NCBI RefSeq assembly: GCF_029867415.1
Contig: NW_026705228.1
Location: 310,001 to 374,000, forward strand
Length of the DNA stretch: 64,000 nucleotides
Source of the DNA: Vicia villosa
Taxonomy: Eukaryota; Streptophyta; Magnoliopsida; Fabales; Fabaceae
Direction of reading: 5' to 3'
A program made the translations under genes and the position numbers. Positions 1 to 10,994 of the stretch are shown here, piece after piece. Under the pieces are notes generated by a model. It searched no databases and was not told where the DNA came from. It saw only the letters and a list, made by a program, of their open reading frames with translations. Within the stretch, counting starts at the first letter, position 1; each line of letters opens with the position of its first letter.

Positions 1-230
1 TAGTCATGGAGGAGTTTGACCAGCGTTGCTTTTATGTCCTCGTTCAGTGTTGCCCCAATATTGATTTCCTTGGGTTCTTTACCAGTGCCCAAGTTTATGA
101 TTTCAATGGCCTCTTGAGGAGGGAGCATGCTTTTGGATTCTTTGTCCATTAACCTTGACAGTTCTTCAGGAAGTTCATCGTCTTCCTCACCCCCTTCCTC
201 GGACTGATTAGCGAGACTCTCGAATTTATA
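1..230 (-). CDS. Element B pol, N-terminal part after the putative intron (partial)
   Basis: The minus strand reads openly from 230 to the window edge. It encodes an acidic linker (rich in EEGGEEDDELPEEL) followed by a stretch with INLGTGKEPKEINIG and LNEDIKATLVKLLHD. A segment of the type LGT-(x)n-ATL-x-K-LL-x-[DE] is typical of the region just ahead of the RT domain in plant Tat/Ogre and Athila polyproteins. RT, RNase H and integrase would lie to the left, outside the window. No stop codon is seen in these 76 codons. The start of this exon is inferred from the CAG at 233-231 on the minus strand. Confidence 0.7.
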
Positions 231-527
231 CTGAGTTTCAGCAGTATTATTATCGGTAGTGTCAGAAAGTGATATGCACATGTTTTATGTTTTGTTTTTA
301 GTATGCAGATATGGTTGTGCTTTTATGCAAGAAAGTTATTTGTCATTTTTAAGAAAGTAAATGCAAGAGACAATGTTTTCAATACCAAATGCAAACGACA
401 ATTTTATTAATAAACTCAAACTTTGACAATAAATGGGGCCCTTACAAACCAACTCTATGCTTCGGGCGAGGCATGAGCGACTTGTTTTTCTTTATTGAAG
501 GGAAATAAAACACACGACAAAAATAAA
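231..527 (-). other. Putative Ogre intron between protease and RT
   Basis: After the protease frame ends at 528-530 there is a stop-rich, AT-rich stretch with no coding resemblance. On the minus strand it ends ...CTGAAACTCAG, after which an open acidic reading frame begins. Ogre elements are known to carry an intron between their gag-pro and RT-containing parts. The acceptor at 231 is a good AG after an AT-rich tract. I could not settle the donor, so the right boundary is only where the upstream frame stops. Confidence 0.5.
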
Positions 528-3500
528 TTACTTTGAAATAGAAACTATCTCCGGTATCTCCAGGCTTGTCCAATTTTGGAGCTGCTCTCCTGGTCTGATC
601 ATTCGGATGAAGTTGGATGTACCCTCCTTAGGATCCATGCTAGATATCATATATACATGTTCATACCCGCCTGTAACAAAAGTTTGCGTGATCGGAGGGA
701 ATTATTGTTCCCCCTTTGCAGCTCTTGCGGTCTTTGTTAGTTGATATCCTAGCCCTAGGCGATCCTTCTTCTCTTGAATTTCTGGTACCTTTCCCCAGCC
801 TTCTGCACTCAAGTCCTGAAGGTCTCTCCAGGATGTTACCGCCCTTCGTATCTTCTCTACCGGTAGTGTGACAGCAGTTGCGATCTCTAGTGCTTGGAAC
901 GCGGTTTCTAGTGCCCCTTCTCTAGCTTCAATGTATCGGTATGAATCCAGATTACTAACGAATATGTCTTCCTCCCCATTGACGGTCACTATGGAGTTCC
1001 CATCCACAAATTTTATTTTCTGATGAAGAGTGGAAGTAACTGCCTCAGCAGTGTGAATCCAGGGACGTCCTAATAAGCAAGTGTAAGCTGGTTCAATCTC
1101 CATCACTTGGAAATTGATGCAGAAAGTATGAGGGCCGACTACAACAGGGAGGTCTACTTCTCTGAACACTGGGCTTTGTGATCCATCAAAGGCTTTAACC
1201 ACTAGATGACTTGGTCTAACCACTAGGCCTTTCAAAGCTATTTTATTGAGGGTAGCTTTTGGCATCACGTTTAGTGACGAACCTGTATCAATCTGAACCC
1301 TTGATAGGTGAGCTTTCCCACATTGTATAGAGATGTGCAAGGATTTGTTATGCTCCTTCCCTTGTGGAGGTAGTTCATGATCACTAAACCCCAGACATGC
1401 CTCGGCTGTGAGGTTAGCCACCATTCCATCGAATTGGTTCACAGTGATGTCTTTAGTCACATGGGCAGCATTCAGAATCTTCATCAAGGTGTCTTGATGC
1501 TTCTCGGAGTGTACAAGGAGTGAGAGGAGCGATATTTTAGATGGTGTTTGTTGTAACTGGTCCACTACTCTATAATCACTCTTCTTGATTAATGCTAAGA
1601 ATTCTTCAGCATCCTTATTAGTGGCTGCCTTATCCTTGGGAACGCCTTCTTCAGTTGGTGTTGCGGCAGTCCGATTACTGGCTGGCGCCAAGTTCTCATT
1701 AGATTGTGTAGTTTTGAATATACGACCGCTACGAGTCATGCCCCCAAGTCCGATAATGTTTGACACGGTAGCATTGGTACTAGAATTGTATTCCTAGGGG
1801 ACTGCTTTCATTTTGTCCATAGGGTATGGAGCTCTGACAGGGATTATCCTAGTGTTCCCTTGTGTGGGTATTATTACTGGTGCCTTAGAACAGGGGATAA
1901 TTAACGGCTTCTTTGTCCCTTGGGTGGGTATTATTAATGGCTCTTTTCTTTCTAGCATAGCCACATATTCCTCTTTCGGATGTTCCTTCAGCTGAATCAG
2001 TCCTTGATCCATGAGTCTTTGCAGAGTGTCTTTAAAAGCTTCGTTATGTTCTAGGATGAACCCTCATGCTAGTAGATACCTCTTAAGGGCGTCTATGGGG
2101 GAGCTTCGTTGTTGAACTAACTCTTGCTCAGTAACGACCTCGATTGCATTGACTATGCCATCATGATGAGGCATGGGATTTGTTTTCACATTAGGTTTGT
2201 CGAAGGCGATTGCCCCGGACTCTATCAAATCCTGAACCTTGTGTCTGAAAGCCCAACACTTTTCCAATGTGTGTCCGGGGGAATTAGCATGAAATTCTCA
2301 CCTTTCATTAGGGTTGAACCTGGGTGAAGCTTTTCCGGGAAGCGGAGGTGGCATAGGCCTGAGCTCTACCAATGACTCGCTCACCAAGTATTTTAGTATT
2401 TCGCTTCTAGAAGTAGGCAAAGGATCGAATTTCCTTGGAGGACCTTGGAACCTGTTTTGTTGAGGTGGGAACGACATAGGAGGTCTCGATTCTTGGTGCA
2501 CCACTGCGTTGGTCTCCCCTTCCTTCTTTTTAGCGAAGGTTGAGGTGGGCCTCTTTGAGTGATAAGAGTTAGATGATGCTCCTTGTATCTTCCCATCTTT
2601 GATTCCGTCCTCAATTCTTTCTCCGATGACCACTAGATCTGAGAATCCTGAGGATACACTTTCGATCATCTTATCGTAGTATGGTCCTTGTAGAGTTCTC
2701 ATAAACATGTCAACCAGCTCCTTTTCAAGTAACGGAGGTTGGACTCGGGACGCCATTTCTCGCCATCTTTGGGCATATTCCTTGAATGATTCTTCCTTCT
2801 TTTGGGACAAATTTTGTAATTGCATTCGATTGGGTGCCATGTCCAGATTGTACTTGTATTGCTTTAAAAACGTATTAGCAAGGTCGTTCCAGCTTCGGAT
2901 ATGCGTCTTTTCCAGTTACATGTACCATTCAACAGATGCCCCACTTAGACTGTCTTGGAAGAAATGCATCATTAGCTTTTGGTCATTGGCATAAGCAGCC
3001 ATCTTCCTGACGTACATGCGTAAATGACTTCTTGGGCACGTAAGTCCTTTGTATTTTTCAAAGTTGGGTATCTTGAACTTATGAGGAATAGTCAAATCCG
3101 AAACCAAGCTCATTTCATAGGTATCCACGTCAAAGACGTCATATCCTTCTATTGCTTTCAGCCTTTCTTCTAGCACTTTGATTTGTCCACTGTTTCTAGC
3201 ACTTTCTTCTGAATCAGATTGGGTTTGCTTATGCTGGGGTTCCTGATTTGTTTCGTCCTCTTCCCCATATTGTAAATCCACGTAGTCCTCATCCTTAGAT
3301 GGATTGTTAGCAGGGATGTGAACAGTGCGAGGTGCCCCCTCTTTCTGAGTGGTGGGGATGAATCCTTCATGGGAAGCTTCTCCCTCTTCATGGGTTCTGA
3401 TAACTCTCTTAGAGGAGTGGGCATTTGACTTATGAGGGTCAAAGCCTCAAACAAATCCTAACAGCGGGTTGCCATCATTCGGTATTTCCTCATACCGATT

Positions 3501-3650
3501 CCGAGCTTCCCTAGCCTTTTCCTGTTCATCTCTAATGTCCTTCATGAAACTCAACATCTGAGCCATTCCTCCCTTAATCTCATCCACAGTGCCTTTCAAC
3601 TGGGTCACTTCTTCGCGAAGGGAGGCTTGATTCTGCTCTAGTTGTTCCAT
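528..3650 (-). pseudogene. Element B gag-protease polyprotein, nonsense-mutated
   Basis: One continuous minus-strand frame of 1,041 codons starts at the ATG at 3650. In order it holds an N-terminal coiled-coil-like stretch (MEQLEQNQ...LREEV), the gag core (FEKYKGLTCP, WYM, KYNLDMAPNRMQL, EYAQRWREMA), a Cys-His knuckle of the C-x2-H-x5-H-x4-C type near 2300-2250, and a retropepsin-like domain with IDTGSSLNVMP (codons at about 1292-1260). Premature stops lie at 3447-3449, 2916-2918, 2298-2300 (replacing the first knuckle Cys), 2064-2066, 1794-1796 and 702-704. The stop at 2916 is TAA where element A has CAA. The stops are substitutions within one unbroken frame, so the copy decayed by point mutation. 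Element A encodes a close relative of the gag half. Confidence 0.9.
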
Positions 3651-3822
3651 AGGTTTCTTCTTCTGAGCACGGGTTTGGTATGGTGGTATGGTTGCTTGAT
3701 TGTCTTCTCCAATGGTGTGACTGGAGATAAAGATAATTTCTTTTTTTTAATGCTTTGAAAATAAATATGATATGCATGCTATGAATGTTATGTTTATGTT
3801 ATGCTCATGTCTTATCCACATA

Positions 3823-3870
<48 letters not shown>

Positions 3871-4075
3871 CTATTATTTTTGTAGTAGAATCCTCTCTTT
3901 TTTTAACCCTTTTGGTGAATAATTGCAAAGAAGATGAGTAATGCGGAAATAAACACACTTTATTAAATCGAAAAAACTTGCAAAGAAATACAATTTAAAT
4001 TGTTCATATTGTAAAAGGAAATAAACATCAAAAGAAATTAAACTTCCAAATTTTAAAGTAAAAAACTATAAATGA
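3651..4075 (-). other. Element B spacer between ORF1 and gag
   Basis: Non-coding AT-rich spacer between the ORF1 stop (4076) and the gag ATG (3650) of element B. It contains an (AT)n microsatellite at 3824-3862 followed by a T-run. I see no ORF of note or other structure. Confidence 0.6.
3824..3862. repeat. (TA)n microsatellite
   Basis: About 19 uninterrupted TA dinucleotides followed by nine Ts, in the ORF1-gag spacer of element B. Length is likely to vary between copies and individuals. Confidence 0.95.
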
Positions 4076-4297
4076 CTAAGAACGTCTATGAATGTCCTTC
4101 TTGAATTTGTCCACCATGTCTCTACAAAGCTCCATAATTTCTTTCACTGCTTCGGGAAGGATGATGGGGGAAGACTCCGCTCTTTCCAAACTCTTCGGAA
4201 TGTCTAGGATTAAATCATTGCACAAATAGACTAGCTTATCATAATTTTCGCGACATTTCTCATATTCTTCAAGAATCTTGGGAACCATGCTCACATG
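4076..4297 (-). pseudogene. Element B ORF1, C-terminal fragment
   Basis: C-terminal end of the Ogre ORF1 protein, cut off by insertion of element A. The frame begins at the insertion point and reads ...SMVPKILEEYEKCRENYDKL and onward to a stop at 4076-4078. Joining 4297 to 16095 with one copy of the ACATG duplication keeps the frame continuous (ANEH | VSMVP), which establishes that this piece and 16095-17871 were one gene. The sequence is charged and helical in character. No function is established for Ogre ORF1. Confidence 0.85.
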
Positions 4298-5329
4298 TGT
4301 CATACCCCAAAATTTGCCTTCCATATTCCATTTACAATGGTTCAAAATTCAAAGATTCAGTCCCAAAGATTATTCATTCAAAAGTCCAGATGATCCACAG
4401 TCAACTGGTTTGACCTAAAAGTCAACCATAATCAGAGCATAGTCAAAGCCTCCCAATTTTGGTCAACATCAAGTATATGAAGCATAACCATCATTTGATC
4501 AAAGATTGATCATGATTCCATTAATAGAAACTCAGAGATGAACGAATACAAAAAGGTTCAAATTAGGGTTTCTTAGGAGAAAGTCAACCCAACTTTGACT
4601 GGGCATAACTTTCACATGGAGCATCAAAAATTCCCCACTCAAAGCCTATTTTGAAGGAAATTGGATTCTCTACAACTTTGTCTCTCACAAGCCAGGGCTA
4701 GAAATGATTCATTTGAGAGATACAGTGCAAAAGATTACAGGTCATTTTCAGGCACCCTTCAAAAGCAGTTTTTTGTCAGAGAAGATATGATCAAGATAAA
4801 AGCTCCAAATGAAAAATATGTTCCAAAGTGGCTTGTAGAGGACACTTTTAGGTTTCCAAAAAGTCTTAGAACTCCCTCATAGCTTAAAAATTGAGTGAGA
4901 TATGATTGATCAAAGTTGGGTGATTTTGGAGGACTAAATGTGAAAAGAAAAGGTTCAAATTGAGGAATTTTGCAAATGGGCCCATAGTTTTTTGTTACAC
5001 TCTTGGTCCACAAGACATTAGCATGCCCAAAATTATTTTTCCACGAAATTTAACATTATAGTTGATTTAATATGATTTTTTATTTCATTTTAATGATTTA
5101 ATTAACATAAAAATCAAATATCTTGATGGAAAATAGATTTTTAAGTATTTCCAATCACAATTAATGTCTAAATATATTTAATTTCGTGCATACATGGATT
5201 GGAAAGATTTGATACAATATTGATCAAAAATAGTAGCTTGGCATTCAAGAAAGAAATCAAATTTCTCAAATATGGTAAAATTTGATTCAATAATACTTGG
5301 GCTCTCTTTGTTAACCTAATTCATTCCAG

Positions 5330-5337
5330 TATAAGTA
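5330..5337 (+). promoter_or_regulatory. TATA-like element, element A 5' LTR
   Basis: TATAAGTA about 1.03 kb into the LTR, at a position comparable to the stronger TATAAATA boxes in the C and D LTRs. The 3' LTR copy is at 14233-14240. Assigned from sequence alone. Confidence 0.4.
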
Positions 5338-6045
5338 TCAAACACAAGGGACCAGATTAGGGGACGAAATTCTGGAGAAAAAGGCACTTGCAAGAACAAA
5401 AAAAAAGCTTCAAGAACTCAGATTCGGTTTCAAGTAATTTGAAGCTTTCAAAGAGATTCAAGCATTGCAAAAGCTTCATCGAGGGATTCTGAACGTGTCT
5501 GGATCCTTGCTCTGCTTCAACAACCCCAGAACACTCTCCATTTAATCAAGGTATGCCGTTCTGAAACATTGATCGATTAGAGTAATCCATGCACTTTCAT
5601 TAGAAATTGATTGCATATTTTGGTTAATGATGATGCTCTGAACATATCTGGATTGTTTAATCTTTGTTTAAACGTGTAAATCGTGTTTGGCCATTGGAGG
5701 CCGAGTTAGGTTTTTAGGGTATAATTTGGGGTTTTTAATTAGGAGTAAAATTAGGGTAAATAAATTACATAGCCATGTTCGCATGATTCAGACGAGAAGG
5801 GTGGAAGGGTCGCGAAATATTTATCTGATCACGTGTCCTATTCGCTATTTTTGGTGTTTTGGTTCGCTACGGAAAAATCATAGCTAAACCGTAGCAAAGC
5901 TGGTTGCGGGTTGGTGTCTTCTTGGGGAAGACGATGAGGTGGCATCCCATCACTGGCTCATTTAAAAAATGGCGCGCGTTTGCCCATGCGTGTCTTTGTT
6001 TTTTTATATAATCTGCCTAAGGCGTGTACTTAACGCATATACATG

Positions 6046-6115
6046 CGTGATGTGGTGGTTGGGTGATACGTTGGTGAGGGGGAGGTCATGGGTTCGAACC
6101 CTCCCTCCAACATAT
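6046..6115 (+). other. tRNA-like module in element A 5' LTR
   Basis: The stretch carries a good Pol III B-box (GGTTCGAACCC, 6091-6101) with a T-arm-like context, a degenerate A-box candidate about 35 bases upstream (TGGTTGGGTGATACG) and a T-run just after (6117 onward). The 3' LTR copy has its B-box at 14995-15005. It sits at the same relative place as similar modules in the LTRs of B, C and D. It does not make a full cloverleaf by eye, so I do not call a tRNA gene. Confidence 0.55.
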
Positions 6116-6908
6116 TATTTTTCTGAAATTTCTAACTCTGGATCCGGTGTGTGCATCATCATAGGACTCACCATACACCCTCAAAATCTGACCATTCCAT
6201 CACTACCAACTCAGATCTAACGCCCAAGATCTGATCCCCTATAATATGCACCCTCAAGCTACTCATACTGAATCAAAATCCTATTAACTAAAATGATTTT
6301 AATTAATTTATTTGTTTTAGTTAAATTCTTTTTAAATACTCATTCATATAATAATAATTTATTTTTATAAATAAATTAATATATGATACTAGTATTTAAA
6401 ATGACAATTTATTGTTCGTTCCGATTAAATCAACTAATCGTGATGGTCAATAATAATTTTAATTAAAATGATTATTTAATTAAAATGCAATTAATTTCTA
6501 TTTGATTAAATGGTTTCGACTATCTTATTAGTCGCGATGATTAATCTTTCTATCTTTCTTCTAAAATTCGTTATTCTTTTTAATCGAATCAATCGATTGC
6601 GAGGGGTAATGATACAAATTAAATCATCCAAATTATTAATGAAAATATCTTAATTCATTATTAGTGATAATCGAATCAATCGATTAAAATTGGTAGTGAT
6701 GCAATTTCAATCTTTTAACTATGGCGATCGAATCTATTGATCGTTGCGGTTAATAGTGCTAAATCAAACCAGGGTTGTACGCCCAAACTTCAAAACACTT
6801 TCCAAACATCTTTCACACTTCAATTTCAAAATACGGATTTTTATCCTCATTCAATACAAATTCAAATGCATTCAATTCAACTCTAAGGCGTACAATCCTG
6901 TCCCCGAA

Positions 6909-6945
6909 CTACGTTGACTCTGATTCTCCATAAGGAGATACGTAG
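6909..6945 (+). other. U5 hairpin in element A 5' LTR
   Basis: Nested inverted repeats: CTACGT (6909-6914) pairs with ACGTAG (6940-6945), and TCTCC (6925-6929) with GGAGA (6934-6938) around a loop ATAA. The 3' LTR copy is at 15813-15849. Related hairpins with altered but still pairing stems occur in LTRs B (18926-18962, minus) and D (60258-60293). Confidence 0.6.
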
Positions 6946-7187
6946 GCACTTGGCAACAAGGCGAGTCCCCCTCCCTAAAATCTCAATTTTCCCCCTATTC
7001 AATTCCTTGCCATAAACCTTTACCTTAGATTCAAAGCCAATAGGAAAGGGTTGAGGGTGCCTAACACCTTCCCTCGACCTGAATATAGTATCTTACCCTG
7101 ATCTCTTAACTGCGCGAGGTTTCCTATTTGCCTTGGTAGAATAGGTGGCGACTCTAATCTTTAATTTTTAGGGCAGGTTGCTACAGC

Positions 7188-7205
7188 TGGCGACTCTGCT
7201 GGGGA
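7188..7205 (+). other. Primer binding site of element A
   Basis: TGGCGACTCTGCTGGGGA begins two bases after the 5' LTR and starts with TGG, the complement of a tRNA 3' CCA. The same 18 bases follow the LTRs of B and C. Ogre elements are reported to use tRNA-Arg; I infer that identity and have not checked it against a tRNA set. Confidence 0.85.
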
Positions 7206-8033
7206 AAACTATAATGGTGAATACTATGCTCCTATAGGTTTTGGCAAGTTTTTTTTTTAGGGTTTGGCAAACTTGCCATTTTTAGGGTTTGGGGGAGGTT
7301 CATCTTTTTTTAATAAATTTTAAATTATTTATTTATTTGTTTTTGTTTTTTTTTGATTAAATGTTTATTTATCTGCCTTAAAATGTTTGATTATATATTA
7401 TATGCATTGCTGGTATTTTCTATGTTGTGTTAAACCCTAAGTGTGGGAGTTAACTTTGAGATCAATAGGGGAGTATGAATCGCCTACGAGTCTCATTGAT
7501 AACTCCACTCGGAGTGGGTTGAATATTCGGAAATGTCCAAAACGAGGCTTGACTTTGTTGAGGGCAGGACGGGATATTTGGCTGATCTCTCCGGGAACCT
7601 ACCCCAAAAATTCGAACCTCATGGATAAAATGAGTTGTTCTAAAATCCGAAGAGACAAAAAAAGTCTCGGAGGCTACGAACGACCCCATGAGACCTTCTA
7701 GAACCCCCTATAATAAGGTTGGCTCCCAAGAGCCGCTACGTCGAACCTATGAACTTATGTGATTATGTGCTATATGTATATATATGTGTTGATCATTTTT
7801 TTTTATTATTTCTTTTTCCATTCATCATACATCAGGGGCATTCTTGCATCATATTTTATTCAAAAAAAAAGAAGAAAGAAAAAGGGATATCATACATATC
7901 ATGCATGGCATACACATCATTTTCATGGCATTAAGAGAAGATTTCTCTTCTATCTCCAGAGCAAGGGACCATTGGGAAGGATAACCTAACATCCCAACCG
8001 TCTTATCAAACAAGATTTCAGCGAAAGAAATCG
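7206..8033 (+). other. Element A leader between primer site and gag
   Basis: Untranslated leader, T-rich near 7250-7360. The part at 7440-7760 corresponds to the element B leader on the other strand (about 18020-18370), with shared phrases such as CATGAGACCTTCTAGAA and the reverse complement of CCTATGAACTTATG. In B this is followed by ORF1; in A it passes directly to gag, so ORF1 has been deleted. I see no convincing gene here. Confidence 0.65.
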
Positions 8034-9549
8034 ATGGAGCAGCTAGAACAGAATCAAACCGCCCTTCGTGAGGACGTGGATCAACTAAAGGTTAGTATGG
8101 AAGAGGTTAAAGGAGGTATGGCTCAGATGCTAGAATTCATGAAGGCCCTCATGGACAACAAAGAAAAGGCAAAAGAGGTTCAGTCTAGGGATACCCTGGT
8201 TCAGGATGAGATCCCCAATGACGAAAACCCGCTGCTAAAATTTGTTCCAGGCTTTGGCCCTGCTAAGGAAAGACCTCAAGCCCGCTCTGTTAGGAAAGCT
8301 ATCCAATTCCAAGAGAAGGGAGAAACCTCCCAAGAAGGATTTGCCCCCACTCTACAAACGAAAGGGACAACCCGTACAGTTCGCATTCCTGCTGACAATG
8401 TCCCTAAGGACGAAGATTACCTGGATCTACAATACGGAGTGCAAGAGGTGGACAATACAGACCAAGCACCTCAGACGCAACAGTCTAATCCCGACTCTAG
8501 GGAAGACTCCAAGGATAGTGAACAAATCAAGGCGCTGGAGGAGAGACTAAAAGTGGTGGAAGGATACGATGCCTTCGATGTGGATGCCTTCGAAATGAGT
8601 TTGGTCTCAGAGTTGACTATCCCTCGCAAATTCAAGATTCCCGACTTCGAGAAATACAAAGGACTCACATGTCCAAGGAATCACTTGCGCATGTATGTGC
8701 GAAAAATGGCTGCCTACGCCCACGATCCAAAGCTAATGATACATTTCTTTCAAGAAAGCTTAAGCGGAGCGTCTATTGACTGGTACATGCAATTAGAGAA
8801 GTCTTCTGTCCGAAGCTGGAATGATCTGGCCAACACCTTCTTAAAGCATTACAAGTACAACCTGGACATGGCACCCAACCGGATGCAATTACAAAATATG
8901 TCACAGAAGAAGGATGAATCATTCAAGGAGTATGCCCAAAGGTGGAGGGAGATGGCTTCTCGAGTCCAACCTCCCCTAATGGAAAAAGAACTGGTGGACA
9001 TATTTATGAGCACCTTGCAAGGACCATACTACGACAAGATAGTCGGAAGCATATCTTCAGGGTTCTCGGACTTGGTAGTCATTGGTGAGAGAATCGAAGA
9101 TGGAATCAAAAATGGGAAGATACAAGGGGCACCTTCAGGTTCCTATCACACAAAGAAGTCATATGACGGAAAAAAGGAACCCAACACTGTTGGAGCGATC
9201 TGGTTAATCAGACACCAACACTACAACAGAAGGATCAGCAAAAACAACAGGGCGGCCAGCGCCCCTGGAGGTCCAAGCCAAAACGATCATTCACCCCATT
9301 GCACATGCCGCTGTCTCAAGCTCTGCAACATCTGCTCAGTCAGAACTTGGTAACTCTGCTGCCTCCATACTCAGCTCCGGCTAACCCCGCTCCCGGGTAC
9401 AAGCATCATGCTAGGTGCGCTTATCATTCAGATAGTCCTGGTCATGATACAGAGGATTGTGGGCCGTTGAAGCACAAGATCCAAGATTTGATTGAAGAAG
9501 GGCTCATTGAGTTCGAAGATCCTCGCAAGTCTAACACCATAAATGGCTA
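8034..9549 (+). pseudogene. Element A gag (single frameshift)
   Basis: Gag of a Tat/Ogre-type element. The ATG at 8034 opens with MEQLEQNQTALREDV, matching the gag start of element B. The core has FEKYKGLTCPRNHL, WYMQLEK, KYNLDMAPNRMQL and EYAQRWREMASRVQ. The frame from 8034 ends with unrelated residues at 9353. The expected C-terminal half continues in another frame from about 9200 to 9549, with a knuckle C-x2-H-x5-H-x4-C (CAYHSDSPGHDTEDC) and a following helix (KIQDLIEEGL). So one frameshift lies around 9190-9210. The C-terminal frame ends at TAG 9547-9549 with no protease after it. Gag may still be useful in packaging, but no enzyme is encoded. Confidence 0.88.
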
Positions 9550-10994
9550 GAAGGAGGAATTCTTAGACCATTAGTTTTGTTTTCATTCGCAATTTCTTTC
9601 CGTTTGTTTAAACATTAGTCTTATGACATATGCTATGTACTTTACAACAATCATTAATGCATTGCTTACGTTTGTCTTGATTCATTCCTAGTGTTCTCAC
9701 TATATTTAAAACTGTGTTTTTACTCAGTTTTCTTCTTTGTGATATTCAACTCTCGATTAAAGTTGTACACCTTTAGAGGGAGAATGACGAAAACGATACC
9801 ACAATTTCATACACTACGCTTTCGAACAGACCGTGTTGACGATGTACAGGCATTTGTTCAATTCCTAAATAAGGGAGATATAAGGATGTTAGTCCCTCGT
9901 CAACCCCTTTGAGCCTAAAGAAGTAGGAGTTTTCCTTCATATAAAATAAAACCCTTCATATATAACCTGGGGTAGGGTAGCTGCTCAGTTAACTTAATCA
10001 TTCCAAATTGTTCCTTTGAACATAATCGCTGATGGTTCTCCGTCATCAATTAAGTCTTACAGTCAATGTCCGCAAAGAAAAAGAAAGCAATATAAGGGTC
10101 TGCTAAGTCAAAAACTATTAAGGATACTTAGGCAAAATTGGGGCATCCCGCTGACTGTAGTTTTAAAACGAACAGTTCAGGCAAAGTTGAAAAGAGGTCA
10201 CTACATACCCTCACAAAAGAAAAGAAAGGAGGATGACTGCCTTTGCAAAGTAAACTTCTGTTTTTTTGAACCATCATAAATGCCAATGTCATAATTCCCA
10301 AAGTCTTTTGGAGCCTAAACGCATAGTCAACTGAGCATAGGACTGGAGAACATCACGAAGATGGGGATGGGTACAAATGAACTTTGAGCCTCTATCTTTT
10401 GTTTCTTTAAACCGTGAACCAGGCCACATTACAACCCTTAAAAGTCCTAACTGAAGCATGGTTAGTTCGAAAGCATACCGTTACCAAAGGTATCCCGACT
10501 CCTTAAGGTCTACTATAACTCTTGAGTTGATATCACTTTCTTACAAAAAAAAAAACTTCGTTTTACTCAAAAAATGTTTTTAAACTTTCAAGACAGACAT
10601 ATGCATTCGCATCTTATGAATTTCATTACAAAGTACACTTGTCTATATAGATTTAAATGTTAACATCAGGGAGAAGTTGCATGGGGCATGGTTAATGGCT
10701 AAAAATCCTACTGACTGACGAAGTAGCTTTAAAAACTCGTCAAAAGAAGAAACATCCCTTACTCATGACTGGGATGGCTAATGTGTACACATGGCATAAC
10801 TCGTCATTATCCCATTTACATGGGGCAATCTAATCAAGATCCATTGGAATCTCTCAAGGACGCTGAAAAGCCCATGGGGCAAGTCCATTACCTAGGGGCA
10901 TGTTTCAAAGGTCACTCAGTATTAGATGGTGTCAATGCCAGTCTCACATCCTTTCCAGGAACCTTTATAGGATACTTTTCAATCGGTCCATGTA

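Larger units (their letters stand above)
4298..7185 (+). repeat. Element A 5' LTR
   Basis: A 2,888 bp direct repeat of 13202-16089, starting TG and ending CA. A TATA-like TATAAGTA lies at 5330-5337, a cluster of GCTACG/CGTAGC hexamers at 5865-5897, and a tRNA-like module around 6050-6110. Repeated ATCGAATC/GATCGAT-type motifs follow at 6410-6760, then a U5 hairpin at 6909-6945 and a 10-base copy of the primer-site start at 7146-7155. Short ORFs inside (for example 5969-6220) recur in the other LTR and look non-coding. Confidence 0.95.

Noticed and set aside
5700..5760. Telomere-like CCCTAAA/TTTAGGG phrases in several LTRs
   Set aside because: Single or scattered units, not tandem arrays; common in AT-rich leader-like sequence.
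5969..6220. Short ORF repeated at 14807-15124, about 83-105 codons
   Set aside because: Lies inside LTR A on both sides, spans the tRNA-like module, and resembles no protein I recognise; open by chance.
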